A stretch of DNA of 7,194 bases from an uncultured Candidatus Methylacidiphilales bacterium (GTDB taxonomy: Bacteria > Verrucomicrobiota > Verrucomicrobiia > Methylacidiphilales > CALFVM01). Below the pieces are notes generated by a model. It saw only the letters and a program-made list of their open reading frames with translations, made no database searches and was not told the DNA's origin. The first letter of the stretch is position 1, and each line of letters starts with the position of its first letter. The stretch covers positions 1 through 7,194 of the forward strand of contig CALFVM010000286.1 in NCBI GenBank assembly GCA_937928665.1, in the 5' to 3' direction. This document shows positions 6,529 to 7,194 of this stretch, piece after piece. The position numbers and the translations under genes are program-made.

Positions 6529-6870
6529 TTAGGAGCTGGTTTCCGCAGTGCCCCGCTCCACGGTGACAATGCTGGACTTCTGCACCTCAATCTTGACGTT
6601 ATCGGCGACCTTCAACACCACTGTAGTGTCTTTGACATTCGTCACCACCCCGAGAATACCGCCGGCAGCGATCACCTTGTCACCACTTTTGACCGACTTG
6701 ATCAATGCCTCGTGCTCTCGCGCCCGCTTCTGCTGCGGCCGGATCAGCATAAAGTAAAAGATCACAAAAATCAGCACCATCGGCATCAGGCTGATCCAGA
6801 AGGGCGGTGCCTCCTGACCCTCAACAGGCGCGGGCGCAAAGGCTAACAGGTGGAAAATCGTTTCGATCAT
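6529..6870 (-). CDS. yajC: Preprotein translocase subunit YajC
   Basis: Small single-span inner-membrane protein that associates with SecDF and the Sec translocon. It is 113 residues, typical for the family. A short N-terminal segment precedes one membrane helix (about 25-43, ending IFYFMLIRP). Directly after it comes the YajC signature RPQQKR (44-49), then the conserved cytosolic domain with SVKSGDKVIAAGGILGVV (59-76) and VQKSSIVTV (96-104). The ATG at 6868-6870 overlaps the tgt stop in an ATGA and gives the expected N-terminus. A longer in-frame start up to 7083 exists, but it would lie inside tgt and adds residues unlike YajC. A good ribosome binding site (AGAGGA, six bases before the ATG) supports the short form. 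It sits immediately before secDF, the classic arrangement. Confidence 0.95.
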   Translation of the reverse strand: MIETIFHLLAFAPAPVEGQEAPPFWISLMPMVLIFVIFYFMLIRPQQKRAREHEALIKSVKSGDKVIAAGGILGVVTNVKDTTVVLKVADNVKIEVQKSSIVTVERGTAETSS

Positions 6871-7194
6871 GGTAGGTCCTCTCTCGGTCGGTATTCGGCC
6901 AGGAAGCGGGCGGACCAGGCGGCAAACGTGCCGCCCCGGATCGCCTCTCGGGCCTGGGCCATCAAGTCGATATAAAAATGCAGGTTGTGCAGGGTCACCA
7001 GCCTCAATCCTAGGATTTCTTCCGTCTTGATAAGGTGCCGAATGTAGGCACGACTGAAACGTTGACAAGCATAACAACGGCAACCCTCTTCAATCGGCCC
7101 CGTGTCCAGCCGATTGCCCGCGTTCTTTAATGCCACCGTTCCTTTGCTCGTATAAGCCGTGCCGTTCCGGGCAATCCGGGTCGGGAGCACGCAG
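6867..7194 (-). CDS. tgt: tRNA-guanine transglycosylase, C-terminal part (window edge)
   Basis: Tgt exchanges guanine at position 34 of tRNAs for Asp, Asn, His and Tyr with the queuosine precursor preQ1. Only the last 108 residues or so are visible; the full protein is normally about 370-380. The fragment opens with CVLPTRIARNGTAYT, which matches the segment just after the catalytic Asp of the family (usually FDCVLPTR), so the active-site Asp should be just outside the window. The structural zinc site is complete: with the first visible Cys as residue 1, the ligands are Cys38, Cys40, Cys43 and His69, spaced exactly C-x-C-x2-C-x25-H. The GTG at 7188-7190 is the Val of CVLPTR and not a start. 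The TGA overlaps the yajC ATG by four bases. In this orientation tgt is the first visible gene of the block, so the operon promoter is at or beyond its missing 5' end. Confidence 0.95.
   Translation of the reverse strand, partial: CVLPTRIARNGTAYTSKGTVALKNAGNRLDTGPIEEGCRCYACQRFSRAYIRHLIKTEEILGLRLVTLHNLHFYIDLMAQAREAIRGGTFAAWSARFLAEYRPREDLP
6877..6882 (-). promoter_or_regulatory. Ribosome binding site of yajC
   Basis: AGAGGA on the minus strand, six bases before the yajC ATG. It lies within the last codons of tgt. It decides the yajC start in favour of 6870 and is the clearest Shine-Dalgarno in the window; secDF, recJ, purE and purK all lack a well-placed one. Confidence 0.7.

Noticed and set aside
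6529..7083. Long form of YajC (184 residues)
   Set aside because: The extra 71 N-terminal residues fall inside tgt in another frame and do not look like YajC; the ATG at 6870 has a proper ribosome binding site and the ATGA overlap.
1..7194. Mobile elements, CRISPR arrays, tRNA/rRNA genes, defence or toxin-antitoxin systems
   Set aside because: Nearly every base is in a recognised housekeeping gene; the gaps are 13, 72 and 36 bases and hold no direct repeats, tRNA-like folds or transposase fragments that I could see.

Overview
The window is a GC-rich, almost fully coding piece of bacterial chromosome. It has one partial gene on the + strand at the left edge, then a block of six closely packed genes on the - strand that fills the rest. 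The gene set is ordinary housekeeping. I see no phage, insertion sequence, CRISPR array, toxin-antitoxin pair, tRNA or rRNA. The fused SecD-SecF protein, the tgt-yajC-secDF order and the general style of the proteins would fit Verrucomicrobiota (Pedosphaerales/Limisphaerales-like) or a related PVC-group bacterium. That placement is inference from memory of gene layouts and was not tested.

Layout, left to right: a homoserine kinase (thrB) missing its N-terminus (2-766, +). After a 13-base gap it converges on purK (780-1922, -), then purE (1919-2407, -), recJ (2480-4171, -), a single-chain secDF (4171-6492, -), yajC (6529-6870, -), and the C-terminal part of tgt (6867-7194, -), cut by the right edge. 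In transcription order the block reads tgt > yajC > secDF > recJ > purE > purK. Three junctions are stop/start overlaps: ATGA between tgt and yajC, TAATG between secDF and recJ, and ATGA between purE and purK. Two have short gaps: 36 bases between yajC and secDF, and 72 bases between recJ and purE. This looks like one operon, possibly with an internal control point before purEK. Any main promoter would lie beyond the right edge.

Functions: Tgt modifies tRNA anticodons (queuosine pathway). YajC and SecDF are accessory parts of the Sec protein export machine. RecJ is the 5'-3' single-strand DNA exonuclease. PurE and PurK together carry AIR to CAIR through N5-CAIR in purine synthesis. ThrB, on the other strand, phosphorylates homoserine for threonine synthesis. 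tgt-yajC-secD-secF and secDF-recJ are known conserved neighbourhoods; purEK at the end is the less expected part.

I found no previously undescribed system. The points most worth a second look are an apparent extra N-terminal membrane helix in SecDF, the structured recJ-purE junction, a small hairpin with no visible ribosome binding site before secDF, and the purEK attachment to the translocase/recJ block.
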